Shown: positions 1 through 9,495, numbered from the stretch's first letter. The stretch: 63,957 nt of DNA from Dictyobacter arantiisoli (GCF_008326305.1 NZ_BIXY01000035.1:1-63957); one strand, 5' to 3'. Program-made: numbers and translations. Notes: generated from the sequence alone by a model not told the origin.

Positions 1-82
1 CCCCGAACGTTTCGCCGGTCTCCGCGTCCTTCTTCGGTCTTTAGCGCCAAGGCATCCACCTCGTACTCTGTGTAGCTTGTTC
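1..82 (-). rRNA. 23S ribosomal RNA, 5' end (partial)
   Basis: Read on the minus strand this begins with the bacterial large-subunit rRNA 5' block: GGTGGATGCCTTGGC at positions 60-46, followed by an AAGAAGGACGCGG block. The mature 5' end is placed about 22 nt before GGTGG by analogy with E. coli, so position 82 is approximate. The gene runs off the left edge of the window. No 16S 3' end (anti-Shine-Dalgarno region) is found upstream before the protein gene that begins near 0.9 kb. Confidence 0.9.
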
Positions 83-269
83 TCATTTCTCTCTACATCA
101 TGTCTCTGATTGGATATTTGCTTTGACTTGGTTGATCATTTGATGATCAAAAATCGATCCTCTGCTTCAACTCTGGCTGGCAATGATTCGCTCAGCAAAA
201 TTGAAGAAATGATATTTTTTAGTTGTTAGTGTGCTTTTTCGCTCCGCATCGCTTTCGTGCGGCGCTCAC

Positions 270-300
270 ATAATATGCCACACCTGACGAGATTTGTCAA
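270..300 (-). promoter_or_regulatory. candidate promoter of the 23S rRNA gene
   Basis: The minus strand shows TTGACA (300-295) and TATTAT (275-270), both near sigma-70 consensus, pointing at the 23S gene about 190 nt downstream. The spacer is 19 bp (18 if ATATTA is used), slightly long. It fits an independently transcribed 23S gene but is only a sequence match. Confidence 0.4.
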
Positions 301-875
301 CACCTTTTTTGCCAATTTTTGACAAATCGCAAAAGCCCAATGATATGTAAGAAAAAACAGACGATACGCGAGGCTATGCGTAAAGCCTGGGGGAGTCAGC
401 TCCGCCAATCGTCAGAGCAATAAACTCAAACAAGTCATGACAAAACGGAGTATATGACGCTCTATCAGTCCATAACAGGAAAAAACACAGCCTGTCCCTG
501 AGACAGACAGGGAATTATAAAACATAAAGAAATAGACAAATTCGCTCTATAATAATCGAGGTACTTGTAGAAATCAAAAAACCTTTACGTTTTGCAAATA
601 AAAAGGCATGCCAAAAGGTACTGTATAATCATGAATTTTACCACTATCTTACATTTTCTGATTGTATAATTGTACTGTCTATTTATGATCATATGTATAA
701 ATGTATAAATTTAACAACGGAGTCGTTTCTCAACGACATTTCGTATCGCTTAATTTATAAGTGCTCCAAGGAGTGGGGCATTCTATTGTGACAAAGGAAA
801 AGCGGTCTGTACCTCAAAATGACCACTTAATAAGTCGCTACGCGATAGAACCTGAATAGTTACAATATTATTTTT
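301..875. other. non-coding stretch between 23S leader and first gene
   Basis: AT-rich with no credible reading frame. It holds a small hairpin near 491-512 (CCTGTC / GACAG-CAGG) and a weak plus-strand TTGACA (319-324) with TGATAT (341-346). A TACAAT at 861-866 could be the -10 box of the following glycosyltransferase gene. Nothing else is recognised. Confidence 0.4.
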
Positions 876-893
876 TTGGAAATGGTGTTTTTC

Positions 894-2147
894 ATGAAAG
901 AGATGATCTCTCCTCAGTCAACTGTGGGTCTTACCTCCGATCTGGCAGATGATCAAATTACAGCCAAACTTTCAGTCCCTACACGGAAAACCTTTGGTAT
1001 CACAATACCTGATCGATGGAAGCCTCTCTGGGAAATAGTTCTACTATTTTCATTTTCACGGGCTTTATTTATTGTGCTTACCTATATTGGCGTAGTACTG
1101 GTGAGTCATCCAAATTACAGCGGAGCTGGCACCTCCCTCCATTTTCTTCTGGAGTCCTGGGATCACTGGGATGCAAATAATTATGTAAACATTGCGCAGC
1201 GGGGCTATCCAACAAAAAACGACTTTGCTTTTTTCCCTTTGTATCCTTTTGCAATACGTATAGTAGCAATAGTTGTAAGAAATTATGTGGTAAGCGGCAT
1301 TTTGCTAAGCAATGCAGCCTTTTTGGGTGCCCTGATAGTCATTCACAAGTTAGTGCTTGGTGTCACAGGCGATACAAAAGTTGCTCAGCGGACAATCGTC
1401 TATTTAACTTTTTTCCCTACCGCATTTTTCTTATTTGCAGCCTACAACGAAGCTTTCTTTATTCTCTTTTCAGCTGGAATGTTTCTGGCGATGCAGCATC
1501 GACAGTGGTTACTGGCGGGTATCCTGGGAGCATTAGCTTCTGGAACACGTTCAGTTGGAATACTCTTAGTTCTTCCTTATCTGTGGGAGTGTTGGTCTGC
1601 ATCTGATCAAAAACTCTTCGTCCTTTCGAAAGAAAGGTTTGTGCGCTTGCTTCCCATTTGCCTCATCCCCATTGGTCTCCTGGTTTTCTGCTTCTATTGC
1701 TGGCAGAAAACCGGAGATCCACTGGCATTTTCGACCGTACAGGCACATTGGGGTCGCACAACAATGTGGCCCTGGCAAGCTATCTGGTTAACACTATATG
1801 GCATTTTTCAAGTCCATTTCGGCTCGTTTTTGCAGGTCCATCTGCTTTTGGATCTTTCTGCAACACTAGCTTTTCTGCTTCTGACAATTCTTGGCTGGCG
1901 TTATCTACCTAAAAGTTACATCATTTGGAGTGCAAGCATTCTATTGCTCCTTCTATGTAATGCATCCATTTCTGGCGATATTCTGCAATCGAATCAGCGC
2001 ATTGTACTTGAGAGCTTTCCAGGCTTCATCGTACTGGGTATAATAAGTAAAAAATATCCTCGTTTACACCAAATGCTCATTTTCCTTTTTCCATTTCTGC
2101 TATCAATCCTCTGTCTCTTGTTTTTAGAAAGACGTTGGATGGTTTAA
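894..2147 (+). CDS. PIG-V-like mannosyltransferase (GT-C membrane enzyme)
   Basis: A polytopic membrane protein of about 417 residues with roughly ten hydrophobic segments. The first extracytoplasmic loop carries WDHWDANNY (residues 89-97) followed by RGYP and AFFPLYP, the hallmark of the PIG-V/GPI mannosyltransferase 2 family. Bacterial members use polyprenyl-phosphate sugars at the outer membrane face; the acceptor here is unknown. The frame also has TTG 876 and ATG 882. ATG 894 is preferred because a GGA lies upstream at a tolerable distance and the hydrophobic core starts well after it. A second GT-C gene follows 38 bp downstream on the same strand, suggesting a shared envelope-glycan role. 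Confidence 0.75.
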   Translation: MKEMISPQSTVGLTSDLADDQITAKLSVPTRKTFGITIPDRWKPLWEIVLLFSFSRALFIVLTYIGVVLVSHPNYSGAGTSLHFLLESWDHWDANNYVNIAQRGYPTKNDFAFFPLYPFAIRIVAIVVRNYVVSGILLSNAAFLGALIVIHKLVLGVTGDTKVAQRTIVYLTFFPTAFFLFAAYNEAFFILFSAGMFLAMQHRQWLLAGILGALASGTRSVGILLVLPYLWECWSASDQKLFVLSKERFVRLLPICLIPIGLLVFCFYCWQKTGDPLAFSTVQAHWGRTTMWPWQAIWLTLYGIFQVHFGSFLQVHLLLDLSATLAFLLLTILGWRYLPKSYIIWSASILLLLLCNASISGDILQSNQRIVLESFPGFIVLGIISKKYPRLHQMLIFLFPFLLSILCLLFLERRWMV

Positions 2148-2185
2148 TTCAAATTTATCTATTTAATGATAGAAAGTTGTAGCTT

Positions 2186-3622
2186 ATGATTACCTCTCAG
2201 GCGGTCACGAAACAGGCAGACACCAAACAAACACGCAGACAAAAAATGGATTTTTTCGATTACGTTATCATCTTACTGATGCTAGGACTGTTCTTCTGGA
2301 GCGCTTATGGACATATATTTCAACCAAATACCGACGCTGCCAGATACCAATGTTACACGGTGGCCTTCTGGCAAGGACTGCCCGCAGCTCAAAACTTACC
2401 AGCAGGACAATGTACTTTTCTGGCCAAACCAAGTGCTCAGTTGATGCCTATTTCACCTGCTGTGCTATTCCAAACCATGCAACGCTTAGGTTTACCTTCA
2501 GCACTCATCAATTTTGTACGTGGACAAGCTTCCCCACAACCTTTTCATCTGTTACCCTACGAATATCCAATGTTGACGCTAGTGCCTTTTTCGCTTTCAT
2601 TACTTGTGCCACAGACCTGGTTCCAGGTGGCATTTGCTTGCTTGATGCTCGCTATTGTAGCAAGTCTCTATTATGTTCTTTTGCGTTGGAGGTCACGAAC
2701 AGCCGCTGTTACCCTTGCCTGTTACCTGGTATTGGGCTGTTATGGAACAGTGGCTGGTCGTTTTGATATGATACCCGCCAGTTTAACCTTGATCAGTGTC
2801 ATCTTTGCAGACCATAAACGTTGGAAATGGGCCTTTGTCCTATTGGCCCTGGCAGTCCTTTATAAATTTTATCCAGTGGTTTTGTTGTTACCATTTTTGA
2901 TTGCCCAGCAGCAAGATACCCAACTCTCCTGGCGAGCCTGGAAACGTTGGCTTCCTCCGATACTATTTGTATTCGTCTGTGCGGTTGTGATGAGCATTTC
3001 ACTTGCATTAAATGTTGAAGGAACGATCTCTCCGTTCAGTTACTTTGGTACGCGTCCGATACAGGTAGAATCTTTACCAGCGTCCATATTATGGATCGCT
3101 GATCATGTACTGGTCAAACCTATTCGATACGTCTATACATATGGCTCAATTAACATCTTAGGATCAGGAGCCAGCCTCATCTCTTCCATGTTCAGTGTCC
3201 TTGAATTGCTCGGCGTTCTTTTTACGCTCTGGCTCTTATGGCGTCGCAAACTGGATCTGGCAACCGCGTCTCTACTCATGCTTTTAGTCGTCATGGTTAC
3301 AGGAAAAATATTCAGTCCCCAATACTTGATATGGATACTTCCTCTTATTGCCTACGTAGGCAATGGCAGGCGTAGCTGGTTTATAGTTTGGAGTGCCATC
3401 TGTCTGTTAACGACTTGCATTTATCCATTCATCTATAGCATGGCGAAAGGAAGCGTGAATGCTCCTAAAATCGCGCTGTTCTTTCCGACAACAACATTGC
3501 GCAATCTTTTATTCGCACTCTTTGTCATCAGTCTCTTTTACATCCATGCTCGCCGTCCAACAGCAGCGATTGCTGCATCCAATAGCGAACAACGAGCAGA
3601 TCATTGGAACAGGCATCGGTAG
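2186..3622 (+). CDS. glycosyltransferase family 87 (DUF2029-like) membrane protein
   Basis: This 478-residue protein has about eleven membrane segments. An acidic residue lies early in the first outer loop (FQPNTD, D50), as in GT-C enzymes, and ALYKFYPVVLLLPFL is typical of GT87 alpha-mannosyltransferases. Family members move mannose or arabinose from a polyprenyl-phosphate carrier to a surface glycan or glycolipid. It lies just downstream of the PIG-V-like gene and is probably co-transcribed with it. The first 20 residues are polar and cytoplasmic. The exact sugar and acceptor cannot be read from sequence. Confidence 0.7.
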   Translation: MITSQAVTKQADTKQTRRQKMDFFDYVIILLMLGLFFWSAYGHIFQPNTDAARYQCYTVAFWQGLPAAQNLPAGQCTFLAKPSAQLMPISPAVLFQTMQRLGLPSALINFVRGQASPQPFHLLPYEYPMLTLVPFSLSLLVPQTWFQVAFACLMLAIVASLYYVLLRWRSRTAAVTLACYLVLGCYGTVAGRFDMIPASLTLISVIFADHKRWKWAFVLLALAVLYKFYPVVLLLPFLIAQQQDTQLSWRAWKRWLPPILFVFVCAVVMSISLALNVEGTISPFSYFGTRPIQVESLPASILWIADHVLVKPIRYVYTYGSINILGSGASLISSMFSVLELLGVLFTLWLLWRRKLDLATASLLMLLVVMVTGKIFSPQYLIWILPLIAYVGNGRRSWFIVWSAICLLTTCIYPFIYSMAKGSVNAPKIALFFPTTTLRNLLFALFVISLFYIHARRPTAAIAASNSEQRADHWNRHR

Positions 3623-3823
3623 GGAAAACGAGAACCTTGCCAATAAGCTTTTTTGTGGTTGAGGGTGAAAGAAGAGGAAGGGTCAGAGTATGCTTCTGTA
3701 GATTTGAAGTATTTGAAAAAATCAATGCTAGCGATAAAAGGACAGAAGCAGCAAATGCGCCAGTTCGTAGTTCTTGGGCTACAACAGAAGCCTTAACCAA
3801 TGCAACGGTAGTGAAACGGTAAC

Positions 3824-3852
3824 TTGACGTTTAAAGATTGTTATGCTAAAAT
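3824..3852 (+). promoter_or_regulatory. sigma-70-type promoter for the 96-residue gene
   Basis: TTGACG (3824-3829) and TAAAAT (3847-3852) are separated by exactly 17 bp. The predicted start site near 3859 leaves a leader of about 130 nt before the ATG at 3988. It is one of the best consensus matches in the window. Confidence 0.65.
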
Positions 3853-3987
3853 TGTCGGAGTGTAGTATGGAGCCTGCCAATCCACCTGATAAAAATGTGG
3901 TGTGTGCAGTGTGACAAAGTAGTCGTGAAGAGGAACTATTAAGTAAACAATCTAAAATTTTTCTTCCAATTATTTAGGGAGGGAGAA

Positions 3988-4278
3988 ATGCTGTCCACGT
4001 TCAGTTATGCAAACATCTTACACGCCGTCGGGCAAGTCCTTGATCAGATTGGTGTAAAGAGCATCGCGATCCATGAAGAAGAGGATGGCCTTTTTGTAGA
4101 AGGTTTTAATAGTGACGGCCAGCTACAGGTACAGATGCATTACGATATTGCCAGTCTGTACGAATTAGTAGATAGGGCAGATAATCAGACGGCGGAGGTT
4201 GCTTCGACACAGGTTACTGGAGTATTGAGCCGCTTCCTGTCTGAACATCACCGCGAGTTAGTCGGGGCGTCACTTTAA
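3988..4278 (+). CDS. small hypothetical protein (96 aa)
   Basis: Not recognised. It is a compact acidic soluble protein with no membrane segment or signal peptide and a predicted mix of helices and one central beta region. Support for a real gene is strong: a consensus promoter upstream (3824-3852), an AGGGAGGGAG ribosome site immediately before the ATG, and a GC-rich hairpin directly after the stop. It is a single-gene transcript flanked by long non-coding stretches. No function is proposed. Confidence 0.7.
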   Translation: MLSTFSYANILHAVGQVLDQIGVKSIAIHEEEDGLFVEGFNSDGQLQVQMHYDIASLYELVDRADNQTAEVASTQVTGVLSRFLSEHHRELVGASL

Positions 4279-4302
4279 TACGTTTAGGATGTATGCAGAG
4301 AA

Positions 4303-4326
4303 AGAACCGGGGAATCCTCCGGTTCT
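4303..4326 (+). terminator. hairpin after the 96-residue gene
   Basis: AGAACCGG (4303-4310) pairs perfectly with CCGGTTCT (4319-4326) around an 8-nt loop, 24 bp after the stop codon. The following run is only moderately T-rich (TCTAGCTTTG). Confidence 0.55.
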
Positions 4327-4914
4327 TCTAGCTTTGAATATGTGGGTAGGGGGAGTTGGCCACAATCTGTAATTCAGGACATGCGTTCTTCCTGGATATC
4401 CAAAACCCCATTGATACAAACCGCCGCTAGCGGACCGCATAGTATTCTCAACGAAGAAATATTTGGCACGAGGAGGTGTTCAACGAAGGTGAGCGAACGA
4501 CAGTTATCCAATCCCTTGTATTCGCTGTCGTTTTAAGCAGGCGTCAAGGGAAGATACCCTGGCAAGAGTATTTTCCACGGGTGGAGATGCTTGTTACCGC
4601 AGGTTAAATCATGAATTCCATGTATAGCCCACCATTCCCCGCTCGATGAAGATACAGCGCGGCAACAGGGCAATTGATTTCTTCTACTTGATTAACTTGT
4701 ATGAGCTCCATCACTTGTAACTCTTTTGTATCTCTTGTTCTTTCCCAACTACAGAATATACCATAGTAAGTACGCAAAGTAAAGCGCAGACCTCTCGACT
4801 TTAATCTTAAAGTATGATATGCTCATAGCTAAAGGATACACTGCTGGTAATCCGAGCACCTGAACAATCATAAATCTTGGCCTGCGCGGTTTCTCCCCAT
4901 GAGAGGAGAAGGTT
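4327..4914. other. non-coding stretch before the NYN gene
   Basis: No credible gene. A 64-codon open frame at 4342-4536 has no ribosome site and no protein-like composition. The promoter of the NYN gene must lie in the right half, but no clear consensus pair was found. Confidence 0.3.
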
Positions 4915-6270
4915 GTGCCCGAAGATATTGCTTTATTCATCGATTTTGAGAACATACGTTACAGTATGCTGAATATACAAAGGCGAGAGCCCGATCCACA
5001 GGAGCTTATTGCTGTCGCTCGTCGCTATGGCACTGTTATGGTCGCCCGCGCCTATGCGGATTGGTCCAGGCAACCAGAGCCATTTAAGGGCAGCCTGACA
5101 GCGGCGATGATCGATCGTGTCGATTGCCCCGCGAAGCAGAGGGATCGCATCCGTATGGGTACGGTTCACTATACTTCGAATACGACTCCCACTGGCTCTC
5201 TTGGCTCCTCAAACTATGCTGCTGAACAAGGAACAGGCGCTTTTCCCCGGCAGTGGCCCTCGAGCATCTCGAGTAATTCCGGTTCTCTCCCTGCGATACA
5301 ACCAGGGATTCTGAATGGTGGTTGGCCAACTGAAACGGAATCATCACTTTCCTTGCACACAGACCTGGATGAGAATCTTCTCAATGAGGAGGAACAACCT
5401 TCTAATGAGCAGTATTCTCTCGCAGAGGATCCACAGCGCGAGCCCTATCGGCAACTCCCCTATGCGAATTCCTTTGGTCAATCCAGTCCGACTGGCCCTC
5501 TTGGGCAAAGTCATACTGGTCCCTTAGGATATTCCAACTCTGTTCAGCATACTGGTAATACTGGTCACATGCCTGCAATTAACCCTGGCAATAACACTAT
5601 TGTCCAAAGCACGGTTGTGCAGAGTACAGTCGATCTGAATATGTTGATGGATATTATCGAAACCGTTTTTGATCGCCCGACCATCTCTACATTTGTTTTG
5701 ATGACCGGCGATAAAGATTTTACTCGTATCAGTGCCCGTTTAAAGTTACGTTTGAACAAAACTGTTATTGTTGTTGGTATTCCAGGAACCGTCAGCCGAG
5801 ATTTAATTAGTAGTGCGAATCAATTTGTGCCGCTGGTCCCAGGTGGTGTGAGCAGTATTACCGGACAACTTCCAATTGTCCAGATGTCGCCCAGTAACCC
5901 ACTTGGCTCAAGTACTGGCTCGATGCCCGCCATAAACTTTGCAAATAGCGGATCTCCTTATCAGCAGTCTCCTTATGGCAACTCATCGATGGAGGTCCTT
6001 GATCCGCAGTTTTTGCAATTTCTAGATTATATAGACCGTAACTGGTCCTGGCGCACAATTATTGGGGTGTCTAATTTCATTGGTGATCCGGTTAATCCAA
6101 AAAATCGCTTCCGTGGACGCTTGACCCGCGAGTCCGCTCGTGAGTTACTGAATAACTGTGTGCAACAGAATATTCTTCTCGTCCAGACCGATGCAACGGG
6201 TGCCGAAGATCTCCGCTTGAATAGAGCGCATCCTGGTGTTGATGAAGTACTTAAACAATTTGTACGTTAA
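4915..6270 (+). CDS. NYN-domain (PIN-like) nuclease with large internal low-complexity insert
   Basis: 451 residues, GTG start behind AGGAGA. The N-terminus (ALFIDFENI, D10/N13) and a distant block (VDLNMLMDI, D240/D246; LMTGDKDF, D266/D268) together form the acidic centre of a NYN/LabA domain, a PIN-like fold linked to RNA cleavage. Between them, residues about 75-235 are a Ser/Gly/Pro/Gln-rich disordered insert with internal repeats (TGPLGQS/TGPLGYS; SLPAIQPG/HMPAINPG). A second linker spans about 309-358. Residues 360-451 form a folded helical tail, possibly a winged helix like those that follow other NYN domains. RNA is the likely substrate by family; the target is unknown. Confidence 0.75.
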   Translation: MPEDIALFIDFENIRYSMLNIQRREPDPQELIAVARRYGTVMVARAYADWSRQPEPFKGSLTAAMIDRVDCPAKQRDRIRMGTVHYTSNTTPTGSLGSSNYAAEQGTGAFPRQWPSSISSNSGSLPAIQPGILNGGWPTETESSLSLHTDLDENLLNEEEQPSNEQYSLAEDPQREPYRQLPYANSFGQSSPTGPLGQSHTGPLGYSNSVQHTGNTGHMPAINPGNNTIVQSTVVQSTVDLNMLMDIIETVFDRPTISTFVLMTGDKDFTRISARLKLRLNKTVIVVGIPGTVSRDLISSANQFVPLVPGGVSSITGQLPIVQMSPSNPLGSSTGSMPAINFANSGSPYQQSPYGNSSMEVLDPQFLQFLDYIDRNWSWRTIIGVSNFIGDPVNPKNRFRGRLTRESARELLNNCVQQNILLVQTDATGAEDLRLNRAHPGVDEVLKQFVR

Positions 6271-6334
6271 AATTACTTACGCTTACTCTACTATGCCTAT
6301 TCTGTTCCAAATGAATTGATAAGAGAACGTGGGT

Positions 6335-6372
6335 CCCGGTGAAAATCTCTTCAGGAGACACCTTTCACCGGG
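6335..6372 (+). terminator. rho-independent terminator after NYN gene
   Basis: CCCGGTGAAA (6335-6344) pairs with TTTCACCGGG (6363-6372), followed by CTCTTTGTTGTTTG. It lies 65 bp after the stop codon. Confidence 0.7.
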
Positions 6373-6572
6373 CTCTTTGTTGTTTGTATACTATTATTAC
6401 TATGGCTTGACCATCCTGCCTGTGACAATATCGCTCAAAAAAGAGGAATGTGGGGGAAAACCACAAATGAGGGAGAACGAAGGGCACGCACCTACGTTTT
6501 TCGTCATGATTCTCGGTATTGCCCTTCAAGGATGGTCGATAAATTAGAGTGGTTATGATGGGAGATCACGTA

Positions 6573-7637
6573 ATGGATGAATCACGTGTTTCATTTTTAG
6601 AACAACTGATTACTAGCCCGAGCCCTTCAGGTTTCGAGCAACCTATCCAGCAGGTAGTGCGCGAAGAGATCAAAAAATATACGGATGAGGTGCGCACCGA
6701 TGTCCATGGGAACGTCATAGCCGCCCTCCATCCCGAGGGTAGCCCTCGCGTTATGCTGACCGCACATAGTGATGAGCTGGGCTTTCTGATCCGCTATATC
6801 GATGAGCAAGGCTATCTTTATTTCGCCCCGATCGGTGGTTTCGATCCTTCGACACTTCCGGGCAATCGTGTCAATATACAAACACCGAATGGCCCTATCC
6901 TGGGCGTGATTGGCCGACCAGCTGTCCATACACTGGGCGCAGAAGAGCGTGGGAAGAGTCCTAAATTGGCTGATCTGTGGATCGATATTGGCGCGGCTGA
7001 CCAGGAAGAGGCGAAAAAATTGGTTCCCCTGGGTAGCGTGGCAACCCGAGCCGCTCAATTAGAACATTTACAGGGCGATGTTGTAGTTTCACGCGCCCTG
7101 GATGATAAGGCCAGCCTGTTTGCGATTACGGAGACGATGCGCCGTTTGCATGAGAAACGTGAACAGGTAAAGGCTGGCGTGTTCTTTGTCTCTGCTGTAC
7201 AGGAAGAGGTAGGTTCCCGCGGTGCTCGTACAGCGGCCTTTAGTGTCGATCCTTTAATCGCAGTCGCGGTGGATGTTACCTTCACCTCTGACCATCCGGG
7301 TACATCGAAAAAGGATCTGGGCGAAATCAAGTTAAATGGCGGTCCGGTACTCTCTATCGGTGGCAATATCAACCCTCGTATGTATCAACTGCTCGTCAAG
7401 GCAGCTGAGGAAGCGGGCATTGCCTGGCAGATCGATCCTCAAGCGGCCAGCACATCTACTGACACAGATGTTATTCAAGTGGTACGCGGTGGCGTCGCAA
7501 CAGCATTGGTGAGCATTCCTTGCCGCTATCTGCATACTGGCTCTGAAGTAGCATCCCTGAAAGATATAGATGAAACTGCCGAGCTACTAGCCCGCTTTGT
7601 GCTAGCATTAGATCAGAATACCAACGTTATTCCTTAA
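6573..7637 (+). CDS. M42 family metallo-aminopeptidase
   Basis: 354 residues, the normal length for peptidase family M42 (FrvX/TET-type di-zinc aminopeptidases, usually large cytosolic assemblies that trim peptides). Metal and catalytic residues are visible: H65 and D67 in TAHSDELG, D177 in RALDDK, E211/E212 in QEEVGSRGA, D234 in AVDVTF and H321 in YLHTGSE. The frame extends upstream to a GTG at 6549, but ATG 6573 has GGGAG eight bases before it and begins just before the conserved N-terminal helix. It stands alone, convergent with the ABC operon to its right. Confidence 0.88.
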   Translation: MDESRVSFLEQLITSPSPSGFEQPIQQVVREEIKKYTDEVRTDVHGNVIAALHPEGSPRVMLTAHSDELGFLIRYIDEQGYLYFAPIGGFDPSTLPGNRVNIQTPNGPILGVIGRPAVHTLGAEERGKSPKLADLWIDIGAADQEEAKKLVPLGSVATRAAQLEHLQGDVVVSRALDDKASLFAITETMRRLHEKREQVKAGVFFVSAVQEEVGSRGARTAAFSVDPLIAVAVDVTFTSDHPGTSKKDLGEIKLNGGPVLSIGGNINPRMYQLLVKAAEEAGIAWQIDPQAASTSTDTDVIQVVRGGVATALVSIPCRYLHTGSEVASLKDIDETAELLARFVLALDQNTNVIP

Positions 7638-7800
7638 CCTGGAGTGCCGGTTAGAAAATCACGCAGCTTTCTGAAGATCGGCTTGAAGCGGCGGAGAACG
7701 AGCCAGAACATGCAGATTATGGACGACGGCACAGCGGCGTAAGGTATTAGAAAACTGCCTGTTGCGGCGCCTCCACGCTGTTTCCAGAACCGATCAGTGG

Positions 7801-8682
7801 TCAGTTCCTCACCAATTGCTTTCGGAGCCAGATGTAGCCATCTTCCAACGTTGGCGGTAAGGATTGAATCTGTTGTGCGTGTCCTCCTGGTTCTGCTCCG
7901 ACCACGTGATAGAGCGTCCCGTCTTTGTGTGGCAGCGCGGCGATCACACTCAGTTCCTCGGGTAGAACGTCGTCTGAGGGAGCGAGAAATTGCCAGGTGT
8001 GACCAGTAGCGGACTCGATGAGCTGGCGCGTGAGGCCATCGAAGATCAATCGACCCTGATCGAGCACCGCCAGGCGCTCGCAGGTTTGGCTGATATCCTC
8101 CACCACGTGGGTTGAGAGGATAACGATACGATCCTCTGCCAGGCGGGCTAACAGGGTGCGCAGGCGAATCCGCTCTTCGGGGTCAAGTCCGGCTGTTGGC
8201 TCGTCGATAACTAACACCTGGGGATCGCCCAGCAGCGCCTGCGCGATGCCCAGACGACGTTTCATCCCACCTGAATAGGTTTTGATCTTCCGGCCAGCCA
8301 CCCCGTTCAGGCTGACCACATCGAGCAGCGCGGCGATCTGCTGGCGGCGCGCGTCGCGGTCGTACAGCCGCTTGAGCAGGCCCATATAGTCGAGGAACTC
8401 GCGCCCGGAGAGATCCGGGTAGAGGCCCAACTCCTGGGGCAGGTAGCCCAGGTGGGCGCGCACGGCCTTGCGCTGCCGGATCTGGCTCAGATCAGCGGCT
8501 CCAATCATCACACGCCCGCTAGTGGGGCGCAGCAGGGTCGCCAGGATGCGCAGCAGGGTCGTTTTTCCGGCCCCGTTGGGACCCAGCAAGCCGAACATCC
8601 CATGCCCAATCTGGAGATCTATTCCCTTTAAAGCCTCGTGAGAACCATACCATTTAGTGACCTGTTCAATTGTAATTTCCAT
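7801..8682 (-). CDS. ABC-2 type transporter ATP-binding protein
   Basis: A 293-residue nucleotide-binding subunit with Walker A GPNGAGKTT (34-42), signature YSGGMKRR, Walker B LVIDEPTAGLDP and switch STHVVED. The CcmA/drug-exporter style suggests it powers export or membrane insertion of a lipid, peptide or antibiotic. It is the last gene of the minus-strand operon headed by the ECF sigma factor and follows its permease by 27 bp. The C-terminal 75 residues are a family-variable extension. The ribosome site is weak. Base composition is visibly richer in G+C than the flanking genes. Confidence 0.88.
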   Translation of the reverse strand: MEITIEQVTKWYGSHEALKGIDLQIGHGMFGLLGPNGAGKTTLLRILATLLRPTSGRVMIGAADLSQIRQRKAVRAHLGYLPQELGLYPDLSGREFLDYMGLLKRLYDRDARRQQIAALLDVVSLNGVAGRKIKTYSGGMKRRLGIAQALLGDPQVLVIDEPTAGLDPEERIRLRTLLARLAEDRIVILSTHVVEDISQTCERLAVLDQGRLIFDGLTRQLIESATGHTWQFLAPSDDVLPEELSVIAALPHKDGTLYHVVGAEPGGHAQQIQSLPPTLEDGYIWLRKQLVRN

Positions 8683-8709
8683 GCCATTTTCGCTTTCTCG
8701 TGTAGATCG

Positions 8710-9495
8710 TCATGAACGCGCATCGTCCAGCAAGCGCTCTTCGCACCTCAGCCACCACCAGCTGCAGATAGCCAGCACCAGGGCAATCAAGAGCAGGGAC
8801 AGACGGTTCGTCCACCAGTCTGACGCCCCAGCATTCCACGAGGTATACGGAAGAAAAAAGGGATGCACCCCTGCGATGGGGAGCAGGTAGCCGTGGAAGA
8901 AATGCGCGCCAGCTAAAGGTAGGGCAGCAATGAGTGTGCCAAGGGCGGCGTTGCCCGTGGTGAGTGCGCTGAACAAGCCAAGTGCGCCCATGAGCAGCAC
9001 TGGCGCCAGCCAGAATAGCAGGAGCGCAAGTAGACTCTGCTGGCTGGCATAGTTGATCCCGCTGGCCAGCGACCAGCCCAGGTAGGCGGCGGAACTGACC
9101 AGCAGGAGCACAAAGGTCAGCGCGGCGCGCCAGCTCACGACATGATACACCCCCGAACGTGTCGCCATAGTCACTTCCAACGAGGGATCGCCGACTACGA
9201 GCGAGCTGGCCTGCATTCCCGCGCAGAGTCCAGTCGTGGACTCCAGCACAAAGCGAGCCAGGTCGAGCGCGAGGTTCTCTCCTTGCGCACCCCCTAGGTG
9301 CAGTTGCAGCCAGGTCAGCAGTCCTGCAGCCAAGAAACCGAACAGCGTGAGCACAGAGAGCCACCAGTTGAGCAGACGCAGATGATAGCCAAGCAGCAAA
9401 GCGGCCTCGCGCAAGGGCAGGTGGTGTGAACTCGCGACCGGTGCGTAGCGCAGTGCTGAGTTTTTCCCCAAGAGGTGTCTCTCACGCGTTTGCAT
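8710..9495 (-). CDS. ABC-2 type permease (third permease of the operon)
   Basis: A polytopic protein of about 261 residues with six or so hydrophobic segments. It carries the motif VVGDPSLEVTMATRSG, which matches the DPxxE...T/A..P/S loop seen in the other two permeases of this operon and typical of ABC-2 permeases. ATG 9495 is preferred over the frame's earlier codon at 9540. It overlaps the upstream gene by 14 bp, a spacing consistent with translational coupling. It probably forms the membrane channel with one or both sister permeases and the ATPase downstream. Confidence 0.7.
   Translation of the reverse strand: MQTRERHLLGKNSALRYAPVASSHHLPLREAALLLGYHLRLLNWWLSVLTLFGFLAAGLLTWLQLHLGGAQGENLALDLARFVLESTTGLCAGMQASSLVVGDPSLEVTMATRSGVYHVVSWRAALTFVLLLVSSAAYLGWSLASGINYASQQSLLALLLFWLAPVLLMGALGLFSALTTGNAALGTLIAALPLAGAHFFHGYLLPIAGVHPFFLPYTSWNAGASDWWTNRLSLLLIALVLAICSWWWLRCEERLLDDARS

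Noticed and set aside
3528-3800. 90-codon minus-strand frame with a hydrophobic stretch, at the 3' end of the GT87 gene
   Set aside because: It overlaps the GT87 coding end in antisense, has no good ribosome site, and its composition follows from the plus-strand gene.
4342-4536. 64-codon plus-strand frame after the 96-residue gene
   Set aside because: No ribosome site, no promoter, atypical composition.
6329-6547. 72-codon frame across the terminator hairpin before the M42 gene
   Set aside because: It starts inside the NYN terminator and ends at the M42 leader, with no independent support.
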